A stretch of DNA of 64,000 bases from Oenanthe sinensis (GCA_028671895.1 JAPMAC010000207.1:6758001-6822000); one strand, 5' to 3'. Numbered from the stretch's first letter, positions 1 through 12,542 are shown. Numbers and translations are program-made. Notes: a model not told the origin generated them from the sequence alone.

Positions 1-1920
1 TAAAGTGCAGAAAGACAGGAAATAATATAAATTACATTCTAGATTAGATTTTACATTTTCAGATTTCTTTACAAGTATAAGAGAAGTTTGTTCCTTTAGC
101 CTGAACATATATTTCTATGATCTTCTGCTTGTTTGTACTATATCTTGCTTCTTCTTAGATCTTGTCACGGAGTAATGTTTCCTCAGCTCTTCTTCCTTTT
201 CTTCTAACCTTGCTTTTACCAAATCCCTCGTTTCAACTTCAAGAGTGTTGACAAAAGGTGGATCTTCTAGTTTCTTCAGGACTTCTGTGAGAAATGCAGT
301 TGAATTTGTCTTTGAGATAGACTCGAAGACCAGTGATTGTCTTTTTGAAAACACGAACACTGTTATTCTTTTTGGAAATCCTTTCACTCTGTCAGTGTCA
401 TGCATAGACTCTTCTGTTATTTTCTCCATCAGAACATCTTGAATGATCCTCAAAGCCTTCTTATCTGATTTGAATATGGATCTTTTAACTCTAGAAAATA
501 TTTTTCTGATGATATCAGAATTGTTCTTTTTCAGCTTTGACAGTTCTTTTCTCTTTTCCACTTCATTTTTCTTGAACAAGAAGTACTTTGTTCCATTTGG
601 TTCAGTTTGTATGCAAGGTTCAGAATCTTTAATGGTTTCAAGTTCTTCAATGCCATCATTTTTTCTCACATACACTGGATTCTGATAATATCCGGTTGTC
701 TCCATTAGATATCTTTTAGATGTTTTGATAGCTCTGTTCAGCCTGAATGCATAGATTAACTCAGCAGCCTTAAGATCTTCTTCAGTTCGGTTCTTCTTGC
801 TTCTGAGTCTTCCTTCTACATACTGCATAAACATTACTTGGCCTGACTCTAGACCTACGTTAGATTGTGTAGTGTTGTTGCTTTGTAGTACTTGACCACC
901 GGAGGCTTCTCAAATGCTTCGACACCGATCTCAATAATCTTCTTTTCAATTTGATCTCTCAGTATCTCATTTGAATTGTGCCCCCCAAAGATGACTTTCT
1001 TCTTCGGCACATACAACTCCACTATATTCATTTTCTCGAAGTTATCTCATTTGATAGCACAACATAGAACTCATGAACATCTTGAAATTTTTTCTTTATG
1101 GTTCTGAAAAGGTCAAGGACTTCTCTGTCTTTCTTCTAACTTAGAGTCAATTCTTTCTTCTCTAACAGACTCCTTGCTTCATCCCATTCAGGACTGACTT
1201 TAGCTTCGATGTCCTTGATTCTATTTCTTCTTTCCATATCATGTTGAACTCTTCTTCACCTTCTTTTCATCAACTCTTGAGCTTGAACTATATCTTGAGT
1301 AACAACTTCATTTACACCAACTAGAAGACAGTCGTGATCAAAAGCATACTCTTCAGCAAATTCCTCCTCGACATCTATACCTGCAGCCTTTGTTGTTTCC
1401 TCTATCTTATTCTCAGTTGGAATATCCATCGGCACATAGGGTTCAAAGATTTCTCCTTCCTCCAGTTGCCTCGCTCCAGGCCTGTAAAAGATATCTGACT
1501 CCCCCTGAGCTCTATATTCCATTATCATTTCAGCTCTAACTTTTTCTTGTTCTTTTCTCTCCCCCTCAGTTGGGTTATCCTCCCTTCTGACTGGAGTTAT
1601 CTGAGTTATTGAAGATGATTGAAAAATAGCAGGAACTTTCTGAGCCAGCAGCTGCTGCTCTTGCACTTCTAAGATTTTTCTTATAGAGTAATGAATTTCA
1701 GTTACTTGGGCCTCCAAATTTAGAATCCTTTGGTTGTGTACTGTGTGTGCATTGTCTAGGGTGTTTATTTGGTCAGCGGGTGTCTCACTACTCACTGTTA
1801 CTATTTTTGCATGGCCCTCAACACTCACACTTGGCTGTTCAGGGTTAGGGAATTGAAGATCACTTAGGTTAATTATTTCACTCATTTCTTTGAAAGCTTC
1901 CTGATCTTCTGTACCTGCAA

Positions 1921-2500
1921 GAAAATCACTATCCCTTCTATGGATAGGTTGCCTCTACGCTGGATCACTTGAGGTGGGGAGAACTCCTTTTTCAGGAACT
2001 GGGGGGTTTAGACCCAGTGTGGTCATCACTATGGATTCTGTAATGATTGACAGAGTTGAAGAATCTGTGATGCCAACTGAAGCTAGTGAAAGCTTTACCT
2101 ACTTAGAGGCACCCTGAACAGGTTCTACTACCGAAGCAGCAGATACTCTAAGTATAGAGTCAACATCCCTTTTATGGGTGTATTGTCGCCCCGCCTGACC
2201 TGAAAATGTGGGGAAGACCTCCTTTGTAGGAGCTGGATTTGTAATCTCTAGGGGGGTTACCACCTCAGGCAATGTAATGATTGACAAATTAGAGCCTATG
2301 GTGCCCCGCAACACCTGTGAAGGCAATTCCACTTGAAGTGGTGATGCTGCTGATGCAGCTACTCCATGAATGGATACCTCTTCCCTTTTAAAGGAGAGTT
2401 GCCTTTCCACTTCACCCACTTGGGGAGGGAAAACATCCTTACTAGGATATGGAGATGTTAAGTCTAGGGGGGTCACCACATTTGACAATGTAATGAGTGG
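1921..2500 (-). repeat. Three diverged repeats inside the envelope-like ORF
   Basis: The protein read on the minus strand repeats a block about 60-65 residues long. It shows I-T-L-x-x-V-V-T-P-L near 2,490, again near 2,290, and a weaker third copy near 2,040. Each is followed by P-x-K-x-V-F/L-P and a basic R-Q-x-x-x-K/H-R motif. A related block is visible in element B near 27,780-27,880 (GSKLPFITLP ... DPEKEVHLP). The repeat is therefore an old feature of this family's accessory protein. Confidence 0.6.
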
Positions 2501-3290
2501 CTCGTAAGAGTTAGTGATGCCCCCTTCTGTATGTGAAGACAGGTTCTGAATTGCATTAATCAAAACAGTACTGGCTACTGAAGTAGTTGATTATGTTTCC
2601 ATCTCTGTTTCTATTCCCGCACCTTTCAGGAGTTTGTCAATTTCAGAATTTAGATTATGAAGAAACAGAAAGGTTTCAGAGATTGGAGAATCAGGTTCCT
2701 GGCTCACAGTTGCCTTAGGTTTAAAATTCATTTTTCGTCATTTTTGAGAAGGCAGGGCTGTAAGGGATTTTTCAAAATTTTCCTGATTCGGTAGGGACTC
2801 ACTCATATCATCTATATCAAGGGTTCTTTTTCTGGTTTGAGGAGATATAGAGAGTGTTTGTTGATCTCTGGCAGTGGTTAGAACTGGTTGGTTGCCAAGT
2901 TCATTGCCAGCTTCGAAGGCCATTAAGGGCTCAAGTGTGTGCATTGTCGTTTGAGGGACATAGGTAGATATAGTGACAAATTCATCTTGAAGGAAAACAG
3001 AAAAGTCAAAATCCAGAAGTGTACCTTCTTCTATTTATTCATCGGATAGATTAGGGATGTGCACATTTGTAGTCTGAGTCTCTTCCACTATATTCTCAAT
3101 AGCTAACTCCTCTGTTGGATTTTCAGGGCTTTGCCTTTGTTGATCTTCTTCAGGATTTGGTTCTTGTTCATTCTCAGAACCAGCTTCATCCATGATCTCA
3201 TCTTCTTTTTCTATTTCTGGTTCGTCTTCTTAATATGCTTCTTTGCTTGCAGATTCATCTGATGTTTCAGCTTCAGTTTCCTCTTGAGAG

Positions 3291-3379
3291 GCTTCTTCTT
3301 CTTCTTCACTTGCAGCTTCTTCTTCTTCTTCTTCTTCTTCTCATGTAGCTTCTTCTTCTTCTCCTGCAGCTTCTTCTTC
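3291..3379 (-). repeat. (GAA)n-type trinucleotide repeat coding poly-Glu
   Basis: Runs of ttc on the plus strand (GAA on the coding minus strand) make a Glu-rich tract in the envelope-like ORF. The runs are interrupted by gcagct and catgta spacers. Confidence 0.75.
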
Positions 3380-4038
3380 AACCTGTCTAAGAAGAGCAAA
3401 ATAATCTCGAATAGAAGTAGTCATTGGAGCAGGAGTAAACCTGTTTGGGTAGTCAGCCTCATTCTGTAGCAACAAGATTATTTTGAACTGTAGAGATGAT
3501 GAATCTTCCAAAGGCCTATTTTGAAACGATTGGAGTTGATCAGCGTCAGGTATTTGATTCAACACCAACTGCAAAAATCTTGGATATAGACAGAAGTTCT
3601 CCATGTTTGCTTAGTTCTTTAAGATCTCTACCATGATCAATCTTCCAAATTTATTCTGACATCCGAAGCCACTACATAAGCAATCACATTGTTGAATTGT
3701 GTAATCCCGTGGAAGCCATCTGTCTTTGGTGCAAAGCCATAAGACAAGATGTTGAAGAATAGATTCCACTCCTTGGGTAGATGATTCTTATATATTTTCT
3801 TCAGGAGATTGTTGTTTTCCCTTGTGCAGTGTAGAAATATAAAGAAATTGTTTAAGTCCGTCTGAGATGGTTTATCTTTAAAATTTTCAGTCGGCAAATG
3901 AAGTGCTTGATTGATGTCATTTTCTGTTATTCGCACTTTTTGTCGTTGAATTTTGCAAGTGAAAGCTGATATCCCATCTGCAGATGTGTCTATAGAAGAC
4001 ATGTACACCTGTCTAAGAAGAATTCTATTCAAAGGCAC

Positions 4039-5613
4039 ATTAATTGTTAGTGCATAATGGACTATTGAACTTTCATTTAAAAACCAGGCCCATTTACCTA
4101 ACTCATCTGCCTCGGTCCAATCATCTACTAAAATTGATAAATAATTAGCCTTTTAATATCAAAACTACCTGCCATTTAATTAAAGTGAAAGGTAATTTTT
4201 ACGAATTAAAATTACTAATTAATATCGAATTGTTTTAGTAAATTATGAACCAAACCTTAATTTTAAAATTACTTGAATTGACGTAAAATTAAAATATGAT
4301 GAACTCTTAGTAATTTTAAGCACAAAATTAATTTTATTTTAATTTTTAATCGATTAAAATTATGAAAAACCTATCCAATCAGCTCGAGATTTGAAAAATT
4401 GATTGTTTTAGAACCTTAACCAAAATTGGTGGGACCACTTGCAAATGAAAGAGATGACTGTGGGTCTCACAAAACTGGTCTTAGATTAAAAATCGGATAA
4501 GAATTGGCTGAGTTTTGTTCGATTAAAAATGTAGATCTATGTTGCGCCTTATTCTTCTAGAACAGTGTATGTAAATGTATGTATCGCCACTAAACTGAGA
4601 ATAAAAGTACACTGGGCTTTATATGCTTATTTGAAAAATAAGGAAAAATTACTAAGTTGGTTAGTTGCGCCTACACAGTGCATGCACTGTGATGACACCA
4701 CAAAACTAACTAGCGCAACTAAATAAGTCGATCATTTTTGTTGCGCCTACACAGTGTATTCATTATGATGGCGCCAAAAAAATGTCTAGAGCGACAAAAA
4801 CATCACAAAAATTTTTAAGTCCGTTTGTTGCCCCTACACAGTGTAATCATTGTATGAGGCGCCACAAACTCCTTGGCGCAACAAAATTTCACCTGTAGGC
4901 CACTTTTATTGTGCCTACACAGTAAATCCCCTGTGTGGCGCAATAAAAACTAGTGGCGCAACAAAATTACTTAGTGAATTTTGTTGTTCCACAAAATTTT
5001 TGTTATTTGCATATATTTATATAATTGTGAATAATTCTAAACAAATCAACAATGAATAATTATCCACTAATACAAATATATCACAAATTAATAATAATTT
5101 ATAATAATAACACTAAATTGTTATAATTATAAATATTTATAATTTATGCTACATTTTCATATTAACAATTATGACCTTTAAAATATTAACAATAACAAGG
5201 TCCATAATTATTAAAACTCACAAAATATTCATTAGTAATAATAATAATAATAACATTAACTGTTAGAATTATCAAATTAAATAAATTATGTTTCTTATTA
5301 TTTTACTTTTATTTTAAATATCAGAACAAATTTAAATATTTATCCTTTCTATTTTAAAATAATTTTAAATAATATTTAAATATATAAGTGCCAAGAATTT
5401 ATCAATTAAATACAAGCACTTAAATATTTTCTAAGATCAAAATCAAATAAATACCAGATTAACAAGATTAGCAGGCATGCATAAGTTATTTATATAATAT
5501 TTAATCTAAAAAATTGGAAAATAATTTGGTAAATAAATTCACAAGTCTTAAGAATATTGAAATTAATTAACTAGTGAATTTATCAGATTCAAATTGTAGT
5601 TTTTGATTACTAA
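4039..5613. other. AT-rich spacer between pol and envelope-like ORF of D
   Basis: No coding frame of note. The part from 5,000 to 5,600 is very AT-rich with ataataata runs. The part from about 4,640 to 4,985 carries a repeated GC-containing motif, listed separately. Confidence 0.6.
4664..4985. repeat. Short-motif array: gcgcctacacagtg / ggcgcaacaaaa
   Basis: The motifs ttgcgcctacacagtg and ggcgc(a/c)acaaaa alternate about every 80-110 bp over four cycles in AT-rich surroundings. Positions 4,674-4,691 form a perfect 18-bp palindrome (cacagtgcatgcactgtg). Similar gcgccac / ggcgcaac motifs recur in the LTR of element B at 30,070-30,310. Function is unknown. Confidence 0.65.
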
Positions 5614-7040
5614 TTAGTTAGTAGAATTTAACATCCCAAGTTCACAAACCAGTCTAGTGAAAGTGATTTCATCCAGTGGTTTAGTGAAGATGTTTGCAAT
5701 TTGCTGCTCTGTAGGTACAAAATATAACGCTGCAATACCATTCATGACATGCTCTCTTATAAAATGATACCTGATATCAATGTGCTTGGTCCTTGAGTGT
5801 TGAACAGGATTGTTTGTGATTGTTATGGCACTTGTGTTGTCACAGAATATTGGAATTTTGCTCAGCAACAGTCCATAGTCTTGAAGTTGGTTCCTTATCC
5901 ACAATATTTGTGCACAACAACTTCCAGTAGCAACATATTCAGCTTCAGCTGTTGACATTGCAACTGAGTGCTGCTTCTTGCTATACCAGGACACTAATGT
6001 TCTACCAAGGAATTGACAACTCCTTGATGTACTTTTTCGATCAATCCTACAACCTGCTTAATCAGAATCTATATAGCCAACAAGGTCAAAACATGTATCT
6101 TTAGGGTACCAAATTCCAAGATTTAGACTTCCCTTAAGATACCTAAAAATGCGTTTAACAGCTATAAGATGTGATTCTTTAGGGTCAGACTGAAACCTAG
6201 CACAAAAGCATGTTGCAAATATAATATCTGGTCTACTTGCAGTTAAGTAAAGTAATGAGTCGATCATACCTCTGTAGCTTGTGATGTCTACCCTCTTACT
6301 AGGTTAATCTTTATCAAGCTTAGTGGCAGTTGTCATAGGGCTTTTGGCTGATGATACATCTTCAAGACCATACTTCTTCAATAGATCTCTGATGTACTTG
6401 GTCTGGCAAATGAAGATTCCATCTTTCATTTGGCTTACTTGGAGTCCAAGGAAATAATTCAGCTCACCCATAATGCTCATTTCATACATACTCTGTATTA
6501 GCTTAGCAAATCTACTACACAACTAATCGTTAGTAGAACCAAATATAATGTCATCCACATATACTTGTACTAATATCATGTCATTTTTATGCATTTTATA
6601 AAATAGAGTCTTATCTATGACACTTCTAGTGAAACCATTTTCAAGTAAGAATATAGATAGAGTGTCATACCATGTCCGAGGTGCTTGCTTTAAGCCATAG
6701 AGTGCCTTGAAGAGAAATTATACAAAATCTATAATTTCTGGATCTTCAAACCCTGGGGGTTGTTCCACATACACTTCTTCTTCAAGCTCTCCATTCAAGA
6801 ATGCACTCTTTACATCCATTTAATATACTTTAAAGTTGGAATGTGCTGTGAATGCCAGAAACATCCTAATAGTTTCAAGTCTTGCCACTGGTGCATATGT
6901 TTTATCATAATCTATTCCTTCTTTTTGGGAATAACCTTTAGCAACCAGTCTGGCTTTGTTCCTCGTAATAATGTCATCTTCATCCAGTTTATTTCTGAAT
7001 ACCCACTTTGTGCCAATAATAAACTTGTTCTTTGATAATA
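5614..7040 (-). pseudogene. Copia pol remnant (RT and RNase H) of element D
   Basis: Minus-strand translation from 7,040 gives the RT fingers (KWVFRNKLDED, KARLVAKGY), then QAPRTWYDTL. The YVDDI catalytic motif is near 6,560. The palm follows (GELNYFLGLQV, 6,450), then SLLYLTASRPDI (6,250) and the RNase H (SAVAMSTAEAEY-like, DNTSAI, SRTKHIDIRYHF) ending at stop 5,614. In-frame stops or frame changes occur near 6,717, 6,522, 6,304 and 6,058. Gag, protease and integrase are absent upstream of 7,040. Motif spelling fits the SIRE/Maximus lineage of Ty1/copia. It cannot make an active polymerase as it stands. Confidence 0.85.
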
Positions 7041-7679
7041 CAAAACAAAATAATATAATGAAAAAAAGAAATAAGTAGAATTAAAAAAAAAAGTATGCCA
7101 GGACTTTTTACAAATTATCATATTTTATGGAAAAATAATTAAAAAAGTTTCTTCACTTGTATATTCTTTGATAAAATTCAAAGTACCATTTTTTTTAAAA
7201 AAAATCGAACAAGGGAGTACTCAAGTACAATCATTTCTTAATGTTTTGGAGCCCCGCTCATCGGTCCAAATTCAGATGGCCCGTTGTGTTCTATCCATAA
7301 TAACTAGAAGTGCCACTTTACCACCCACCACGAAGGCACCAATGGTGGTGAATGACATAAAATTTTAGGAAGATTCATATCTTTGTAAGGTTATCAATTT
7401 TATGCTTCCTAAAATCTCGATTCTCATCCTCACTATGGATAAAATCTCAATTCTCATAGTCACCCTGCATGTATAAAATAGGTTCAATTTCGTGATAATT
7501 GATTGATATATTCGATTTCAATATATTTGCGATATGATTTTTTTTCCCATACAGGGAATTAAAATTATGATTTTGATGTGAATGTATGAGGTCACAACAC
7601 TCTATTTTATTCACTTCGTTTATTATTTTTTTCTATAGATGATTGTTTTTTCCTATCCAATATAGAAAGCTCGGATAAA
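7041..7679. other. Unassigned AT-rich junction between elements D and G
   Basis: This stretch lies between the broken 5' side of the D pol and the broken gag of G. It has homopolymer runs near 7,083 and 7,190 and no recognisable domain, LTR end or target duplication. It is the likely site of a deletion that removed the 5' part of G and parts of the older elements. Confidence 0.5.
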
Positions 7680-10480
7680 TGGTTAGACAATAAAGGTAAG
7701 GCTAAAAGGAAAGGAAAATGGAAGGGAAAGAAGAAGATTAAGATCTGCTTCTAGTCCCAAGCCAAAGACCAATCCCAAACAGGCTTTAAAGCCTAAGGGT
7801 GCTGTTGTAAAGGGTGATTGTCACTACTGTGGTAAACCAGGTCATTGGAAGAGAAACTGTCATGCTTATTTGGAGGATCTGAAGAAGAAGAAGGCTGGTC
7901 AAGCTTCTGCTTCAGGTATTTATGTTATAGAGGTCAATTTGTCTATTTGTACATCATGGGTATTGGATACTAGATGTGGTTCTCCCATTTGTATAAATGT
8001 GCAGGAGCTGCAAAGGAGTAGGACTTTGGCAAAAGGAGATGTCGACCTACGAGTTGGCAATGGAGCAAAGGTTGCTGCCTTAGCTGTAGGGACTTATTAT
8101 TTATCATTGCCCATTGGCCTTATTTTAGAAGTTCAGAACTGTTTTTACGTGCCTGCAATTTGCAGAAACATTATTTTGGTTTCTTGTTTAGGCAAGAAGG
8201 GTTTTGCATTTTCAATTCAGAACAATAGTTGTTCCTTTTCTTTGAATAATGTTATCTATGGGGTTGCACGTTTATTTAATGGTTTATATGTTCTTGATTT
8301 ATACACTCTTATCTATAATGTGAATAACAAATGTCTTAAATCTAATGACTCAAATCAAACATACCTCTGGCACTGTCGTTTAGGCCATATAAATTAGAAG
8401 CGCATTTCCAAGTTACATAAGGATGGATACTTGAATAAGTTTGACTTTGAATCATACGAAGCATGCGAACCTTGTCTCATTGGAAAAATGACTAAAGCTC
8501 CTTTTATTGGACAATGTGAAAGGGCCATTGAACGATTAGAACTTATACATAGTGATGTATGTGGTCCTATGCGTACTATGGCAAGTGGTGGCTTTTATTA
8601 CTTTATAATGTTTATTGATTATTTCAGTAGATATGGATATGTGTATCTTATGAAGAACAAATCCGATTCTTTTGAAAAGTTCAAAGAATACAAAGCTGAA
8701 GTAGAAAAGCAAACTGGCGGAAGTATTAAGACTCTACGATCTGATCGTAGAGTTGAATACTTAAGCCATAAATTTAAGAGTTTATTAAAAGAGTGTGGTA
8801 TTGTATCACAACTCACTCCTCCCGTAACACTACAATGGAATGGAGTTTCTGAAAGGAGGAATCGTACTTTATTGGACATGGTACGATCGATGATGAGTCA
8901 TGCAAATCTTCCAATTAGTTTCTGGGCCTACGCCCTGGAGACAGCTGCTTATACACTTAACCGAGTTACTACTAAAACGGTTCAGAAGACTCCGTATGAG
9001 ACATGGGCTGAGAAACGTCATAGCATGTCATTTATGAAAATTTGAGTTTTCAAAAAGAAGACCGACATCGATGGTAACGTACAGACCTATAAAGCACGAT
9101 TGGTGGTAAAAGGTTTCAAACAAATTCATGGTATTGACTATGATGAAACCTTTTCACCAGTGGCTATGGTCAAATCCATCAGGATTTTACTTGCTATAGC
9201 TGCTTACCATGACTATGAAATCTGGCAAATGGATGTCAAAACTGCTTTGTTAAATGGGAGCCTTGAAGAAGTTCTGAATGTGTATATGACACAGCCTGGA
9301 GGTTTTGTTGATCCAAAGAATGCTGGAAAGGTATGTAAGTTGTGTCGATCCATTTATGGATTGAAACAAGCCTCAAGGAGATGGATCATTTATTTTGATG
9401 AAACTGTCAAAGAGTTTGGGTTTATTCAAAATGAAGATGAACCATGTGTTTACAAGAAGGTAAGTGGGAGCAATGTGGCATTCTTAGTATTATATGTTGA
9501 TGATATATTAATAACAGGGAATGACATTCCTTCTTTACAGGCTGTTAAGACTTGGTTGAGTAAGAATTTCTCAAAGAAAGACTTGGGCGAAGCGACCTAT
9601 ATTTTAGGTATCAAGATCTATAGAGATAGATCAAGAAGAATGATCGGCCTAAGTCAGAGTACATACATTGATAAAGTTTTGCATCGATTTGGGATTCAAA
9701 ATGCTAAAAGGGGATTTGTCCCTATGTCTCATGAGATATCGATCTCAAAAGATAACAGTCCTAAATCATTGGATGATAAGGACCGTATGAGTAAAGTTCC
9801 ATATGCTTCAACAATTAGTTCCATAATGTATGCAATAATATGTACTCGTCCTGATGTCTCGTATGCTTTGAGCATGATGAGTAGATACCAGTCTAATCCA
9901 GGTGAAAGTCACTAGACAACAGTCAAGATATTCTTAAGTACTTGAAGATAACTAAAAGATCAATTCTTGGTATATGGAGGAGAAGATAAGCTGGTTGTAA
10001 AAGGTTACACCGACGTTAGTTTCGAGACAGACAAGGATGATTCGATTTCTCAGTCTGGGTTTGTGTTTTGTCTAAATGGAGGTGTTATAAGTTGGAAAAG
10101 TTCAAAGCAAGAGACGGTTGCCGATTCTACAATGGAGGCTGAGTGTATTGCTGCCTGTGAAGTAGCCAAGGAGGCTGTTTGGATTCAGAAATTTATTACA
10201 AGTTTTGGTGTGGTTCCTTCAGTCGCAGATCTGATAGATTTATACTGTGATAATAATGGAGCCATTTCACAGGCTAAGAAACCAAGGTCTCATTCCCGAA
10301 CGAAGCATATACTCAGATGATATCATCTTCTTTGAGAGATTAATAATCGAGGGGATATACATATATGTAAAGTGCATACAAATGATAACATTGCAGATAC
10401 ACTGACCAAGGCTTTGTCGCAGCAGAAGCACGAAGGTCATACTAGTTCCATGGGTATTAAATACATGAGAGATTGGCTCT
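7680..10480 (+). pseudogene. Copia gag-pol remnant of element G (Angela/Tork-like)
   Basis: In order: a gag tail with CCHC zinc knuckle CHYCGKPGHWKRNC (7,820-7,862); protease with the active site altered to DTRCGS instead of the usual DTGAS/DSGCS (about 7,968); GAG-pre and integrase zinc region (HCRLGH at 8,373, CEPC at 8,466); and an integrase core with IHSDVCGP, LRSDRRVEY and NGVSERRNR. RT starts around 9,050 with YVDDILI near 9,497. RNase H runs from 9,967 to 10,480 (YTDVSF, STMEAEC, DNNGAISQAK, SRTKHI, then a C-terminal TLTKAL). Stops lie at 8,396, 9,043, 9,913 and 10,318. The integrase C-terminus and RT N-terminus are deleted near 9,045. No 5' LTR is found. Confidence 0.88.
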
Positions 10481-10484
10481 AGTA

Positions 10485-10496
10485 TAAGTGGGAGAT
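10485..10496 (+). other. Polypurine tract of element G
   Basis: The purine-rich taagtgggagat lies directly before the LTR start tgttagtattgg and just after the RNase H end. It is the expected plus-strand primer site. Confidence 0.75.
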
Positions 10497-11775
10497 TGTT
10501 AGTATTGGTGTCCTAGAGACAATACTTTTAATGTTTTATTGAAAACAATTATGTTATGTGATTATTTAATTAATATTTATTATATCTTTATTTACTGCAT
10601 CATAAATTGAAAGAATAATAAATGTCCTTAGAATATTAATACGTAATATATTTCTTTAAGTATGTGACTTAAAAATGAGATTATATGAATAGTATTTTAT
10701 TCCTAAAATTCCCTAGTCAAGTATTATTATTTAAGGACAATAATAATGCAATAAGACTAGTATGTTTGTTGACAGATGACCACATCTCATTGGTCATAGG
10801 TATGGTGATATTAAAGTCAAGAACATAAGTGTATGTATCAATACATGACACTGGAAAGACCCGCCGTGAGATTCTACATGTTAATAAGTGTTATAAGAAA
10901 TCTCATAGTGTTAATGATGTAATGATCCTCTGACTTGAAATCATTATATTTCTATACGAGAATTAATATACTTTGATTACACTCAAAGTTACTTTTAATC
11001 AGGTAATGATAAAGGTGGACATTGGGTATGCTATGAATCATATGAGGAATATGAATGATAGATATAGGATTTAACCCTCCAATTCTAGGAGTGATATTAT
11101 TGGCTTTTGGATTGAGTAAGACTATGAAATGCATGACCATGCTCAAATATTGATTTGTTTAAATAGTCTACTCATTTATCAAGGAAACCAAGATTAAACG
11201 TTGAAGAGGATGACACTATACATGCCTCGAGTTTGATCTATAATATAAGGTTAAATGGATTATATTACATGGAACATTATACATGAAAGGTTTAATTGAA
11301 TCACCAATTATTATTGTTACTTGGGTAGCAATGATGTATTACTAGATGCCGCTCATTGTTTATAATTTTATTATTGGATATTAAAATTATTGTCAACGTA
11401 ATAATAACCTAAAGGGTCACACACAAAGAACATCAAAGCGAAGGTTTATTTAAATTATGAATTTAGATATATTATTATTATTAATTCGAATTTAATTATT
11501 GAATTAATTAAGTGGGACTTGATTAATTATGTTAGAATTCAGATTTAATAAGAATTATTATAAATTCGAATTTAATCATTGAATTAATTAAGTGGGACTT
11601 GATTAATTATATTAGAATTCAGATTTAATAATAATAAGGAAACCATATAGATTAGGGTTAGGCCCAAAATCTCTCTCTCTCTCCTATATATACATAATGA
11701 TGTATAGTATTAGGGTTTAATGATCAGATTTCATTTTTAGAGAAAAACCCTAGCTGCTCAACATCTAGAGAGGCT

Positions 11776-11808
<33 letters not shown>

Positions 11809-12075
11809 AGCAAGTAATTCGGCTAGTACCGACTCTAATGATCGTGGGACGATCGGGCGTTCATGTGGACTTCTTTGGAGAGTAGATCTTTATAACAAAG
11901 GGCTGCTGTGATTCATCTTTTCTGGACCTCCATTAAACAGCATACGGAAAGCTTTGTTAAAGTACATACTTTTTCACCTTAATCATCCAAAGTTATACAT
12001 GGATCCTGCGATAGGGTTTCGCTTTTTTATTGTTTTACATTACATCCGTTGCGTTTTCATGCCTGAAACCCTTCA
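10497..12075 (+). repeat. LTR of element G (about 1,579 bp), shared by two units
   Basis: It starts TGTTAGTATTGG right after a polypurine tract and ends ...CCCTTCA one base before an initiator-Met-type primer site. It is therefore both the 3' LTR of the pol unit on its left and the 5' LTR of a unit on its right. A TATA-like tatatata lies at 11,685-11,692, and a (GA)n run at about 11,778-11,808. The 3' part is repeated at 26,174-26,848. Confidence 0.82.
11483..11635 (+). repeat. Tandem duplication inside the G LTR (period about 90 bp)
   Basis: The block beginning aattcgaatttaa and containing aagtgggacttgattaatta occurs at 11,483 and again at 11,573. The same doubled block is present in the partial LTR near 26,244-26,395, so the duplication predates that copy. 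Confidence 0.7.
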
Positions 12076-12537
12076 ATGGCATCAGAGCTACGTGTATAAT
12101 GGGATGATTTGGTTATATGTTTAACAGTTTTTCGATGTATGTAAATATATATATGATATACCATGACTATATGTTGATATATATGTTTTATATGATTTTG
12201 AATATATGATATTCATGTGTTGTATAATCATGGGATGATTGTGTGTATTGTTGTATGTATATGATACATGTTTGTTCTTGTTATGGGAATCGTATTCGAT
12301 ACGAATTCTTAAACGGCTTCGGTAGATTTTCTAAAATCTGTGTCCAGTATCCGATTTTTGCAAACGATATGTGTTTTCTGACTATAATCGTGTCACTGAG
12401 CAATATTGACATAATCAGCTTCGCGTCGGTAAGCCGTTTGGCGACGTTACAGGCCCCGAAACGGCGATTTATTATTTTCTGAAATTTATTTAATTTTCTG
12501 AAATTTTGAAATTTATTATATATGATTATATGATATG
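12076..12537 (+). mobile_element. Leader of the second G unit, left part
   Basis: Non-coding internal sequence after the primer site. It is interrupted at 12,538 by element A and resumes at 25,553. Confidence 0.65.
12077..12089 (+). other. Primer binding site of element G (Met-tRNA type)
   Basis: tggcatcagagct follows the LTR end by one base and differs by one base from the common plant tggtatcagagct site. Confidence 0.75.
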
Positions 12538-12542
12538 TTTAT
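12538..12542. other. Target site duplication of element A, left copy (tttat)
   Basis: tttat immediately precedes the A terminus TGTTAGG. The identical tttat follows the other terminus at 25,548-25,552. Confidence 0.9.

Larger units (their letters stand above)
115..4038 (-). pseudogene. Envelope-like accessory ORF of element D, broken
   Basis: This coding region follows pol on the minus strand. It survives as open segments 4,038-3,637, 3,604-3,341, 2,944-2,738, 2,563-2,099, 1,885-1,256 and 834-115, separated by stops and frameshifts. The first segment is a compact domain containing ENDINQALHLP and may match the family called putative plant transposon protein. Next come a Glu/Lys-rich stretch, a Pro/Val-rich repeated section (2,500-1,921) and a heptad-like stretch near 1,800-1,650 typical of a coiled coil. 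The last segment is highly charged (Lys/Glu/Arg). SIRE-type elements carry an ORF of this size after pol, often called envelope-like; its function is not established. I see no clear signal peptide or membrane anchor in the surviving pieces. Confidence 0.6.
1..7040 (-). mobile_element. Element D: SIRE/Maximus-like Ty1/copia retrotransposon, 3' part
   Basis: On the minus strand a copia reverse transcriptase and RNase H region (7,040 to 5,614) is followed by a 1.5 kb AT-rich spacer and then a long second coding region (4,038 to 115). A pol followed by an extra ORF is the known layout of the SIRE/Maximus copia lineage. No LTR is seen at the left edge, so the 3' LTR should lie outside the window. 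The 5' half (gag, protease, integrase) is missing at 7,040. D may be the other half of element C, which has the same orientation and lacks exactly the RT-to-3' part; that is inference. Confidence 0.75.

Noticed and set aside
245..685. Plus-strand open frames over the left edge
   Set aside because: They lie opposite the better supported minus-strand accessory ORF of element D and have no domain; they are shadows.
3284..3469. Phe-rich open frame on the plus strand
   Set aside because: Produced by the reverse strand of the (GAA)n tract; no independent support.
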